From Lachnospiraceae bacterium (GTDB taxonomy: Bacteria; Bacillota; Clostridia; Lachnospirales; Lachnospiraceae), in the NCBI GenBank assembly GCA_009774155.1, contig VSNE01000017.1:1-18757 (forward strand): a DNA stretch of 18,757 nt. The letters are read 5' to 3'. The notes beneath the pieces were generated by a model. The model was given only the letters and a program-made list of their open reading frames with translations, had not been told where the DNA came from and did not search any database. Shown in pieces: positions 1-6,948 of the stretch (positions within the stretch are counted from its first letter, which is position 1; the number at the start of each line of letters is the position of its first letter). Position numbers and translations under genes: made by a program.

Positions 1-28
1 TATACAAATCTGTAAACCGCATCAGGCC

Positions 29-95
29 ATAAAAAAGCAGGCATTGCCGGCATACGGATATTTTGTATCCAAAGTCCCGGGATGCCTGCTTTTAT
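29..95 (+). terminator. Hairpin terminator of an upstream gene
   Basis: A 12-bp perfect stem pairs AAAAGCAGGCAT (33-44) with ATGCCTGCTTTT (82-93). Inside it, GGATA (56-60) pairs with TATCC (66-70). The 3' arm ends in a T tract and the 5' arm begins in an A tract, so it could terminate transcription from either side. The gene it serves lies left of the window; bases 1-155 otherwise show no coding signal. Confidence 0.6.
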
Positions 96-155
96 GCGGC
101 TCAGGCCGCGCGGCAGGGCGAAGCAGAAACGGCTTATAAAAAGATAATGACGGTG

Positions 156-184
156 TTGATTATTATACCGACGGCGCATATACT
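156..184 (+). promoter_or_regulatory. Sigma-A promoter of the MscS-type channel gene
   Basis: TTGATT (156-161) and TATACT (179-184) are separated by exactly 17 bases, close to the vegetative consensus. A start near 191 would give a leader of about 70 bases before the ATG at 260. A second AT-rich TATAAA at 197-202 lacks a matched -35 box. Confidence 0.5.
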
Positions 185-259
185 TATGATTAATGATATA
201 AAAGAATGATTCAGGGCGGCCGGAAAAAGCGCTGCCGGGGAAGGAAGAGAGGAAAGGAT

Positions 260-1060
260 ATGAGCAGTTTCTTAAAGATAGGTATATTTATCATTGCTGA
301 ATTATTTTTAAGCCAGGTCGTGAATTTGATCTTTAAAATGCTGTCAAAAAAGAACCGGGCTGTGCATCTGAGATTTTTTAACAGCATGATCAATGTATTG
401 ATTACCGTGATTATGATATATACGCTTGCCCAGCAGTTTGAGGTGACAAAGGATCTAAGCACGGCCCTGCTGCAGAGCGGTTCCCTGATTGTGGCAATCG
501 CCACCTTCGCCGCCCAGCAGGCATTGTCCAATGTAATCAGCGGTTTTTCTTTATCTGTTTCAAGGCCTTATAATGTGAACGATAAAATAAAGGTAGTTCA
601 GGGCGGTAATATTATTGCGGAAGGAATTGTAAAGGATATTACGATACGGCATACAATTATCAGCCAGTATAACGGAGAGAGCTGCATTGTTCCCAACTCC
701 GTCATGGACATGGCCGTGATCACAAATACGAATTTTACGGCAGATATCGGAAATTTCCTGGAGATCGCGGTGGCTTATGATTCGGATATCGAAGGGGCAA
801 TGAGTATTATGCAGAAAATATGTGTGGAAAATGAACTGACATTAAATACAGAAAAAAATAAGGTTTTTGTAAAAGGCTATTCGGCGGACGGGGTGATTCT
901 GAAAACCACCATATGGACGAAAAATCTTGACGACAGCTTCCAGGCATGCAGTGATATCCGGATTCGGCTTGTGGAGGAGTTCCGGAAGAACGGAATAGAG
1001 ATACCTTATCAGACAGTCACTATATGTACGGGGAACAGGAATGAAGCGGAGGAATCCTGA
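260..1060 (+). CDS. Small-conductance mechanosensitive channel, MscS family
   Basis: Predicted 266-residue inner-membrane channel that would open under membrane tension to release osmolytes during hypo-osmotic shock. The N-terminal half has hydrophobic segments near residues 5-25 and 42-60. A pore-lining helix follows at about 70-100, Ala/Gly/Ser-rich and ending in the family-typical ALSNVISGFSL then RPYNVNDKI. The C-terminal half is the cytoplasmic beta/alpha vestibule, with the typical IVPNSVM stretch. Length is close to E. coli MscS (286). The ATG at 260 is preferred over an upstream in-frame start at 206 because GAGAGGAAAGG lies just before it and the extra 18 residues would be a Lys/Arg-rich run unlike the family. 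It sits alone between its own promoter and terminator. Family assignment is solid; the gating class is not determined. Confidence 0.88.
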   Translation: MSSFLKIGIFIIAELFLSQVVNLIFKMLSKKNRAVHLRFFNSMINVLITVIMIYTLAQQFEVTKDLSTALLQSGSLIVAIATFAAQQALSNVISGFSLSVSRPYNVNDKIKVVQGGNIIAEGIVKDITIRHTIISQYNGESCIVPNSVMDMAVITNTNFTADIGNFLEIAVAYDSDIEGAMSIMQKICVENELTLNTEKNKVFVKGYSADGVILKTTIWTKNLDDSFQACSDIRIRLVEEFRKNGIEIPYQTVTICTGNRNEAEES

Positions 1061-1095
1061 GTATTGGCTTATATTTGCCTCCGATATCAAGAGCT

Positions 1096-1142
1096 GCCGC
1101 CCATGCAGACTGCGGATCTGCACGGGCGGCCGTCTGGTTTTT
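1096..1142 (+). terminator. Rho-independent terminator after the MscS-type gene
   Basis: GCCGCCC (1096-1102) pairs with GGGCGGC (1124-1130), and the stem continues through GCAGA (1105-1109) with TCTGC (1117-1121) around a 7-base loop, with one A-C mismatch between the blocks. A run of five T at 1138-1142 follows. No T run lies on the other side, so it mainly serves the plus strand. Confidence 0.7.
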
Positions 1143-1158
1143 GGACCTTAAGCGCGGC

Positions 1159-2184
1159 TTAGAACTCCTTTCCTGCCAGAATTTCCTTATAATCCTCATA
1201 ATTCCGTTTCAGAAGCTCCGGAGTGTCCAGCCCATACGGACATTTTTTCTTACATGACTCACAATGTCTGCAGTCCTCGATTTTTTTCATCTTTTCCTGC
1301 CACTGGGGAGTCAGATAAGGAGCGGCCGGGGAGCGGCGCAGGAGCAGGGACATGCGGGCGCAGTTGTTGATCTCGATTCCGGCCGGGCACGGCATACAGT
1401 ATCCGCAGCCGCGGCAGAACTCGCCTGACAGTTCCCTGCGGTCCCTTTCAATTACGGCGGAAAGCTCCTCGTTCATAACAGGCGGGTTTTTCACAAAATC
1501 CAGAAACTGATCCAGCTCGCTTTCCCTCTGGACTCCCCATAAAGGCAGAGTCTCCGGAAACTGAGCCTGGAACGCATAGGCGGCGGCAGCGTTGGTAATC
1601 AGTCCGCCGGACAGCGCTTTCATGGATAAAAATCCCATATCCTGTTTTCTGCACCCTTCCAGAAGCTTCAGCTCCGGCTCTCCGGACAGGTAGCAGAAGG
1701 GGAACTGGAGCGTCTCATAAAGCCCGCTGTCAATAGCCTCCCGGGCTACGTTCAGGCGGTGGTTTGTGATGCCGATATGTAAGATCATTCCCTTCCTTTT
1801 AGCTTCCAGGGCCGCATCGTAAATTCCGCTTTCATCGCCCGGCTTCGGGCAGAAGGCCGGATTATGAAACTGGTAAATATCCAGATAATCCGTCTTTAAG
1901 CTGCGCAGGGTGGTTTCCAGATCCTTCCAGAAATCCTCCGTATTGGTTGCTCCGGTCTTGGAGGATATCTTTATCTGGCTTCTTCGATCAGAAAAGGCAG
2001 CGCCTAATTTTTCCTCGCTGTCCGTATACATACGGGCAGTATCATAAAAGTTGATTCCTCCGTCGTATGCTTTATGAAGCAGACAGACAGCGTCCTTTAC
2101 GGAAATTCTCTGAATAGGCAGCGCGCCGAACCCGTTTTTGTTTACGGTTATATCTGTTTTCCCCAGACGTACATTTACCATCAT
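1159..2184 (-). CDS. Aldo/keto reductase with C-terminal 2x[4Fe-4S] ferredoxin domain
   Basis: A 341-residue cytoplasmic oxidoreductase. Residues 1-240 form an aldo/keto reductase barrel with the catalytic tetrad visible as D48 (NFYDTARMY), Y53, K76 (SSKTGA) and H107 (YQFHNP). The C-terminus has two cysteine clusters: C257-xx-C260-xx-C263-xx-C266-P and C305-xx-C308-xx-C311-xxx-C315-P, typical of two [4Fe-4S] centres. The combination suggests electron transfer between a carbonyl or alcohol substrate and ferredoxin/flavin partners, but the substrate is not known for this subfamily. The start at 2184 (MMVNVRLGK) is set by AAGGAG at 2191-2196, six bases upstream; the second ATG at 2181 is equally possible. 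It diverges from the D-lyxose isomerase gene with about 110 bases between starts, hinting at shared control. Confidence 0.9.
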   Translation of the reverse strand: MMVNVRLGKTDITVNKNGFGALPIQRISVKDAVCLLHKAYDGGINFYDTARMYTDSEEKLGAAFSDRRSQIKISSKTGATNTEDFWKDLETTLRSLKTDYLDIYQFHNPAFCPKPGDESGIYDAALEAKRKGMILHIGITNHRLNVAREAIDSGLYETLQFPFCYLSGEPELKLLEGCRKQDMGFLSMKALSGGLITNAAAAYAFQAQFPETLPLWGVQRESELDQFLDFVKNPPVMNEELSAVIERDRRELSGEFCRGCGYCMPCPAGIEINNCARMSLLLRRSPAAPYLTPQWQEKMKKIEDCRHCESCKKKCPYGLDTPELLKRNYEDYKEILAGKEF

Positions 2185-2224
2185 ACAACACTCCTTAAAA
2201 AAGATTTGCAATTATTTTTTATTG

Positions 2225-2238
2225 TACTATTATTAGTA
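2225..2238. promoter_or_regulatory. Inverted repeat in the divergent intergenic region
   Basis: TACTA (2225-2229) and TAGTA (2234-2238) form a symmetric site with a 4-base spacer, roughly midway between the divergent reductase and isomerase starts. The hexamer TTGCAA also occurs twice nearby (2206-2211 and 2256-2261). The region is very AT-rich, so chance is a real possibility. No convincing pair of -35/-10 boxes was found for the isomerase. Confidence 0.25.
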
Positions 2239-2294
2239 ACATAGAAATGCAGGACTTGCAACGCATTTATAATCAAAAAGGAGGATTTTACAAA

Positions 2295-2972
2295 ATGAAA
2301 CGTTCAAGAATCAATCAGGTGATTAAGGACATGGAGGCGCTGATCAGGGAGCATCGCTTTGAAATCCCGCCGTTCTGCGGCTGGACGCCGGAGGATTGGG
2401 CAGAAAAGGGGCCGGAATGCGATGAGATCCGGGACAATATGCTGGGCTGGGATATTACGGATTATGGTCTTGGAAAATTTGATCAGGTGGGATTTGCGCT
2501 GATTACCATCCGCAACGGCAACCTGAAAAATCCGGTTTACAAAAAGCCTTATGCAGAAAAGCTTCTGATGCTCTATCCGGGGCAGACCTCTCCGATGCAT
2601 TATCATTGGAGCAAGATGGAGGACATTATCAACCGGGGCGGCAATGACATTTATATTACTGTTTACAATGGAGCAGAGGACGGAAGTATGCTGGATACGG
2701 ACGTGACGGTTGTGACGGACGGAGTGAAAAGGACAGTTCCGGCAGGAACGAAGATAAAGCTTTCCCCCGGCGAGAGTATTACGATTACCCAGTATCTGTA
2801 CCATGATTTCCAGGTGCCGAAGGAAGGCGGTTCCGTGCTGTTAGGCGAGGTTTCCATGTGCAATGACGATGAGAACGATAACCGTTTTTATGAGCCGATC
2901 GGCAGATTTCCAAAGATTGAGGAGGACGAGAAGCCTTATCGCTATCTGTGCACAGAATATCCGAAAGCATAG
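2295..2972 (+). CDS. D-lyxose ketol-isomerase (cupin type)
   Basis: A 225-residue protein of the family that interconverts D-lyxose and D-xylulose; characterised members also act on D-mannose/D-fructose. The fold is a cupin barrel with metal ligands visible at H102 and H104 (PMHYHWSKMEDIINRGG), E109 and H170 (LYHDFQ). Other hallmark blocks are LGWDITDYG, LSPGESI, LGEVSMCNDDENDNRF and the C-terminal IEEDE. Length and motif order match the E. coli O157 and Bacillus sigma-B-regulon homologues. The start at 2295 follows an AAGGAGG site; the in-frame ATG at 2247 lacks one. The PfkB kinase gene follows after 12 bases, so the two are almost certainly co-transcribed. No FGGY-type xylulokinase is seen here, which leaves the physiological substrate open. 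Confidence 0.92.
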   Translation: MKRSRINQVIKDMEALIREHRFEIPPFCGWTPEDWAEKGPECDEIRDNMLGWDITDYGLGKFDQVGFALITIRNGNLKNPVYKKPYAEKLLMLYPGQTSPMHYHWSKMEDIINRGGNDIYITVYNGAEDGSMLDTDVTVVTDGVKRTVPAGTKIKLSPGESITITQYLYHDFQVPKEGGSVLLGEVSMCNDDENDNRFYEPIGRFPKIEEDEKPYRYLCTEYPKA

Positions 2973-2984
2973 GGGGCCGGATGT

Positions 2985-4097
2985 ATGGATAAAAAAATCG
3001 TCGTTGCAGGACATATCTGCGTGGATATAACACCGGTATTTCCGGGAGGAAAAATACGGTCTCTGTCCGGGCTTTTGATACCGGGAAAGCTGATCCATAT
3101 GAAGGGCGCGGCCGTACATACAGGAGGCGTGGTGGCAAATACCGGGCTTGCCATGAAAAAGCTGGGCGCGGATGTCCGGCTGGCCGGAAAGCTCGGCGAT
3201 GACGCATTTGGAAGCATGGTAAAAGAAATTCTGAAGAAATATGACGCGGATCAGGACGTATTGACAGATGCATCGGATTCCACTTCCTATTCCATTGTGC
3301 TGGCGCCTCCGGGGATTGACAGAATCTTTCTGCACGATCCGGGAGCCAATGACAGCTTCTGCGCGGACGATATTCCGGACCGTCTTCTTGAAGGGGCGGC
3401 GCTGTTCCATTTTGGTTATCCGCCGATTATGAGAAGAATGTATGAGGAGGACGGGGCGGAGCTTGTGAGGCTGCTTTCCCGGGTCAGGGAAAAGGGGGCT
3501 GCCGTGTCCCTGGATCTGGCGGCGGTGGACCCGGAATCCGACGCAGGGAAGGCTGACTGGGGAAAAATCCTTAAACGCGTCCTTCCCTATGTGGATTTTT
3601 TCGTACCAAGCGCAGAAGAGCTGTGTTTTATGCTGGACAGGCCCAGATATGAGGAATGGACAAGGCGGGCGGCCGGCCGGGATATGACGGAGATTCTTCG
3701 GGTGGAGGAGGATATCCGTCCGCTGGCGCGGCAGGCGATGGAGCAGGGAGCCAGAATTCTGCTGTTAAAATGCGGCGCCCGCGGGATGTATTACTGCACT
3801 TCCTCGGAGGAGGTTCTAAGACAGATACCAAAGGCGGCGGGACTTGATGTAAATAAATGGCAGAGCCGTGAGGGCTTCCAGAAAAGCTTTACTCCGGCTC
3901 AGGTGCGTTCCGGAGCCGGAGCCGGGGATTCCAGCATCGCCGCTTTTCTGTATGCGTGCCTGAAGGGATATCCGGTAAAGCGGTGTGTGGAACTGGCTGC
4001 GGCGGAAGGGGCGTCCTGCGTAGAAGAATTTGACGCGCTGAGCGGGGTAAGGACATTGGAAGAGCTGGAGGAAAGAATTGCAGAGGGGTGGCAGTAA
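2985..4097 (+). CDS. PfkB-family carbohydrate kinase
   Basis: A 370-residue ribokinase-type sugar kinase expected to use ATP to phosphorylate a monosaccharide. The N-terminal signature appears as HTGGVVANTGLAMKKLGADV (about 45-64) followed by AGKLGDDAFG. The C-terminal signature is GAGAGDSSIAAFLYA (310-324) with D315 as probable catalytic base. The usual Phe/Phe-Val after GDS is replaced by Ser-Ile, and the protein is about 50 residues longer than ribokinase, with an extra segment around 220-245 and 285-305. It starts 12 bases after the D-lyxose isomerase and precedes the sugar ABC transporter. A plausible role is phosphorylating the ketose made by the isomerase (xylulose or fructose), but PfkB enzymes vary widely in substrate. 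The ATG at 2985 has a G-rich ribosome site (AGGGGGCCGG). Confidence 0.9.
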   Translation: MDKKIVVAGHICVDITPVFPGGKIRSLSGLLIPGKLIHMKGAAVHTGGVVANTGLAMKKLGADVRLAGKLGDDAFGSMVKEILKKYDADQDVLTDASDSTSYSIVLAPPGIDRIFLHDPGANDSFCADDIPDRLLEGAALFHFGYPPIMRRMYEEDGAELVRLLSRVREKGAAVSLDLAAVDPESDAGKADWGKILKRVLPYVDFFVPSAEELCFMLDRPRYEEWTRRAAGRDMTEILRVEEDIRPLARQAMEQGARILLLKCGARGMYYCTSSEEVLRQIPKAAGLDVNKWQSREGFQKSFTPAQVRSGAGAGDSSIAAFLYACLKGYPVKRCVELAAAEGASCVEEFDALSGVRTLEELEERIAEGWQ

Positions 4098-4114
4098 ATA
4101 AAGATTCTCCCTCC

Positions 4115-4155
4115 CATGCTCCGCTTCAGTGCGCAGAGGCCCTTCCCGGAGCATG
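4115..4155 (+). other. Hairpin between kinase gene and SBP-1 gene
   Basis: CATGCTCCG (4115-4123) pairs perfectly with CGGAGCATG (4147-4155) around a 23-base loop. No T tract follows, so it is not a canonical terminator. It may act as an mRNA-end stabiliser or a weak or factor-dependent stop between the metabolic genes and the separately promoted transporter genes. Confidence 0.4.
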
Positions 4156-4186
4156 AATGTTCATATTTCCATGGCTCATAGCAATA

Positions 4187-4198
4187 TGACAAATGTCA
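4187..4198. promoter_or_regulatory. Palindromic operator candidate before SBP-1
   Basis: TGACA-aa-TGTCA is a perfect inverted repeat, about 35 bases upstream of the predicted -35 box of the SBP-1 promoter. It is placed where an activator such as the NarL-type regulator encoded downstream could bind. CAAAAG also repeats at 4213-4218 and 4228-4233, 15 bases apart. Confidence 0.35.
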
Positions 4199-4232
4199 CA
4201 GAAAATTTGTTACAAAAGACAGGTGTGCAAAA

Positions 4233-4262
4233 GGGACAAATCTCTTAAGATGAAAATACAAT
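4233..4262 (+). promoter_or_regulatory. Promoter of the SBP-1 transporter operon
   Basis: GGGACA (4233-4238) and TACAAT (4257-4262) are spaced by 18 bases. The weak -35 box fits a promoter needing an activator. A transcript would begin near 4269, giving a leader of about 24 bases with GGGGAGG before the ATG at 4293. Confidence 0.4.
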
Positions 4263-4292
4263 AAAAATTCATTTTAGGGGAGGAACTGAAAG

Positions 4293-5333
4293 ATGAAAAG
4301 AAAACTTTTAAGCGTATTGTTATGCACCGCTATGGCTGCGGCAATGACTGCCGGCTGCGGCGGCTCTAAAACCGCAGAAGCGCCGGCAGAAGCAGAGGCG
4401 CCTGCGGAAGAGCCTACTGAGGAAGCGGAAGCGCCTGCGGAAGAGCCTGCAGAGGAAGCGGAGGCTCCTGCAAGCGAGGGCGGAAAGGTATTCGGCTATA
4501 CCTGTATGGACGGTACCAACCCATTCTTCGTAGCTTTGGAGGCTTCTATCAGAGAGGTTGTGGAAAGCAACGGAGATACTCTGATTTCCATGGACCCGGG
4601 CAATGATTCCAATACGCAGATTGACCAGATTGAGGATATGATTTCCAGAGGCGTGGAAATTATGTTCGTAAACCCGGTAGATGCTGACGGTATTATTCCG
4701 GCGCTGGATATGCTGAAGGATGCGGAGGTTACAATGTTCGGCTTCGATACCGAGGTTGGCGATATGAGCTACTTAACCTCCTATGCAGGCTCCGATAACT
4801 ACAACGCAGGTTATGTATGCGGTGAGGACCTGGCCAAGAAATGCCCGGACGGAGGAGATATCCTTGTACTGGATTCCCCGACCATGCAGTCTGTAACAGA
4901 CAGAACCAACGGCTTTTTGGAGGCGATTGAAAAATCCGGCGTTACCTTCAATGTAGTAGGACAGCAGGATGCTCAGGGCAACCAGCAGGTTGCGAATGAG
5001 AAGGCAACAGACCTTCTGACCGCTCATCCGGATGTTGTGGCTATCTTCGGCGGAAATGATCCGACCGCTCTCGGCGCATATGCGGCAGCCGATGCGGCAG
5101 GCGTAACTCCGTTAATCTACGGCGTAGACGGTTCTCCTGACGTGAAGGCGCTGCTGAAGGATACGATGCTGGAGGGCACCGGCGCACAGTCTCCTATCAC
5201 CATCGGCAAGACGATCGCTGAAACCGCTTATAAATGGCTGGGCGGAGAGACCGTGGAGGAATATATCCCGATCGAAACCTTCTTAGTAACAGCAGACAAT
5301 GTAGATGATTACGGAACCGACGGATGGCAGTAA
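4293..5333 (+). CDS. Sugar ABC transporter substrate-binding lipoprotein (SBP-1), RbsB-like
   Basis: A 346-residue periplasmic-binding-protein-like type 1 lipoprotein that would capture a monosaccharide outside the cell for the ABC ATPase and permease encoded next. The signal peptide ends in a lipobox with lipidated C22 (TAGC). Residues 27-62 are a low-complexity Ala/Glu/Pro tether with an 11-residue repeat (EAEAPAEEPTE at 33-43, EAEAPAEEPAE at 44-54, partial at 55-60). The binding domain starts at KVFGYTCMDGTNPFF; likely ligand-contact blocks are NPFF, DRTNGF, GGNDPTALGA and YGVDGSPD, as in the family. It is preceded by a dedicated promoter and followed by a hairpin, consistent with higher expression than the membrane subunits. 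The sugar cannot be read directly; ribose, xylose, fructose, lyxose or galactose classes all fit. Confidence 0.93.
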   Translation: MKRKLLSVLLCTAMAAAMTAGCGGSKTAEAPAEAEAPAEEPTEEAEAPAEEPAEEAEAPASEGGKVFGYTCMDGTNPFFVALEASIREVVESNGDTLISMDPGNDSNTQIDQIEDMISRGVEIMFVNPVDADGIIPALDMLKDAEVTMFGFDTEVGDMSYLTSYAGSDNYNAGYVCGEDLAKKCPDGGDILVLDSPTMQSVTDRTNGFLEAIEKSGVTFNVVGQQDAQGNQQVANEKATDLLTAHPDVVAIFGGNDPTALGAYAAADAAGVTPLIYGVDGSPDVKALLKDTMLEGTGAQSPITIGKTIAETAYKWLGGETVEEYIPIETFLVTADNVDDYGTDGWQ

Positions 5334-5363
5334 TCAGATAACCATTTTGGACACTATATGAAC

Positions 5364-5401
5364 AAAAGGGCTTTGCTCCTGAAGCGGGGCATGGCCCTTT
5401 T
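5364..5401 (+). terminator. Intra-operon hairpin between SBP-1 and ATPase genes
   Basis: AAAAGGGC (5364-5371) pairs with GCCCTTTT (5394-5401), and inner bases TGCTCC and GGGGCA extend the stem around a 6-base loop. The 3' arm supplies a short T run. Partial termination here would make the binding protein more abundant than the ATPase and permease, a known pattern for binding-protein operons. Confidence 0.55.
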
Positions 5402-5403
5402 CC

Positions 5404-5429
5404 AATGTCGATGACATTAAAGACAGGTG
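5404..5429. promoter_or_regulatory. Inverted repeat and shared decamer upstream of the ATPase gene
   Basis: AATGTC (5404-5409) and GACATT (5413-5418) form a 6-bp inverted repeat with a 3-base spacer. AAGACAGGTG follows at 5420-5429, and the same decamer occurs at 4216-4225 in the SBP-1 promoter region. Both places also carry TGTC/GACA palindromes. This may mark a second binding site for the same regulator, or simply overlap the ribosome site. Confidence 0.25.
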
Positions 5430-5439
5430 GTGGCGATTT

Positions 5440-6924
5440 GTGAGTAAACAATACTTACTTGAAATGAAAGGAATCAGTAAATCCTTCCCCGGCGTCAAAG
5501 CCCTGCAGAACGTGAGTCTTCAGTTGGAGGCCGGAGAAGTACATGCTCTCCTTGGGGAGAATGGTGCCGGAAAATCCACCCTGATTAAAGTTCTGGGTGG
5601 AATCTACCATGCAGAAGAGGGAGAAATCTATATTGATGGAGAGCAAGTGAATATCGACGGCGTTGTGGCAGCCCGCCATGCAGGTATTTCCATCGTACAT
5701 CAGGAACTGGTGCTGGTTCCGTATATGACGGTTGCCGAGAATATTTTTCTTGGCCGGGAGCCGGGAAGCAGGATGAATATTAACCGCAGGCAGATGACAG
5801 CAGAGGCGCAGAAGCTTCTGGATACCTACGAGATGAACATAGATGCAGATATGCTGGTGGAGCGGCTGACGATCGCCCAGCAGCAGATGGTGGAGATTGT
5901 AAAGGCAATTTCCTTTAATTCCAAAATTCTGGTTATGGATGAGCCGACCTCGTCCATTTCTGACAAGGAGGTTGGCTTTTTATTTGAAACGATGCGCGCT
6001 CTGACCAAAAAAGGAGTCGGCATTATCTATATCTCTCATAAGATGAGCGAGCTGGAAGAGATCTGCGATCGAGTGACTGTTATGCGCGACGGCCAGACAG
6101 TCGGCACAAAGGTGGTAAAAGAGACAACCAAGGACGATCTGATCGCCATGATGGTCGGCCGGGAGCTTACTAATTACTATACGCGAGACTATCTGGAGCC
6201 GGGAGAGGTGATTCTGAAATGCGACCATATTTCGGACGGCAAGATGGCAAAGGATGCGAGCTTCGAGCTGCGCAGGGGAGAGATTATCGGATTTGCGGGT
6301 CTGGTCGGCGCGGGACGGAGTGAGACGATGAAGGCCATCTTCGGCCTGGCGTCCCATATGACAGGGGATGTCTATGTGGACGGGGAAAGAGTGAATATCA
6401 AATCTCCTGTGGATGCTTTGAAATATGGAATTGCCCTTGTTCCTGAGAGCCGTAAGGAGGAAGGACTTTACAAGGTACAGAGCGTGCGCTTTAATTCCAC
6501 GATTGAAGTGCTGAAGGAGTTTATCAGAAATCTTAGTGTAGACGCGAAAAAGGAAGAAGAGATTACACAGAAATACATTGACATGATGGCAACCAAGACG
6601 CCCAGTCAGGAGCAGGTAATAGGAAATCTGTCCGGCGGGAACCAGCAGAAGGTTATGATCGGCCGGTGGCTTGCCACCAATCCGAAGATTTTGATTCTGG
6701 ACGAACCGACCCGCGGTGTGGATGTGGGCGCCAAGGCGGAAATTTATACAATTATGAATGATCTGGTAAAACAGGGAATGTCTATTATCATGATTTCTTC
6801 GGAGCTTCCGGAGATTATCAATATGAGCGACCGTATCTATGTCATGAACGAGGGCCGGGTAACAGGCTGCCTGGATCATGAGAGCGTGACCCAGGAAAGC
6901 ATCATGCAGCTTGCGGCAAAATAA
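5440..6924 (+). CDS. Sugar ABC transporter ATPase with two nucleotide-binding domains (RbsA/MglA type)
   Basis: A 494-residue cytoplasmic ATPase with two fused nucleotide-binding domains that powers monosaccharide import through the adjacent permease. Domain 1 has Walker A GENGAGKS (39-46), a Q-loop at Q88 (VHQELVL), a degenerate signature LTIAQQQ (143-149) and Walker B ILVMDEPTS (D167, E168). Domain 2 has the family's degenerate Walker A GLVGAGRSE (about 287-295), an intact LSGGNQQK signature (397-404) and Walker B ILILDEPTRGVDVGAKAE. This asymmetry, with domain 1 lacking a good signature and domain 2 lacking the Walker A lysine, is normal for the CUT2 family. The start is GTG at 5440, about nine bases after AGGTGG; no in-frame ATG is better placed. 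The permease begins 24 bases after the stop. Confidence 0.95.
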   Translation: MSKQYLLEMKGISKSFPGVKALQNVSLQLEAGEVHALLGENGAGKSTLIKVLGGIYHAEEGEIYIDGEQVNIDGVVAARHAGISIVHQELVLVPYMTVAENIFLGREPGSRMNINRRQMTAEAQKLLDTYEMNIDADMLVERLTIAQQQMVEIVKAISFNSKILVMDEPTSSISDKEVGFLFETMRALTKKGVGIIYISHKMSELEEICDRVTVMRDGQTVGTKVVKETTKDDLIAMMVGRELTNYYTRDYLEPGEVILKCDHISDGKMAKDASFELRRGEIIGFAGLVGAGRSETMKAIFGLASHMTGDVYVDGERVNIKSPVDALKYGIALVPESRKEEGLYKVQSVRFNSTIEVLKEFIRNLSVDAKKEEEITQKYIDMMATKTPSQEQVIGNLSGGNQQKVMIGRWLATNPKILILDEPTRGVDVGAKAEIYTIMNDLVKQGMSIIMISSELPEIINMSDRIYVMNEGRVTGCLDHESVTQESIMQLAAK

Positions 6925-6948
6925 GTGTAAAGCGAAGGAGGAGAAGTT

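Noticed and set aside
2268..2273. Perfect TATAAT upstream of the D-lyxose isomerase start
   Set aside because: A transcript starting about 7 bases later would begin inside the ribosome site at 2279, and no -35 box lies at the right distance.
5980..6879. Long antisense open frame (299 codons) opposite the ABC ATPase gene
   Set aside because: It is fully covered by a clear ATPase gene, shows no family motif and has no credible start region; it is a codon-bias shadow.
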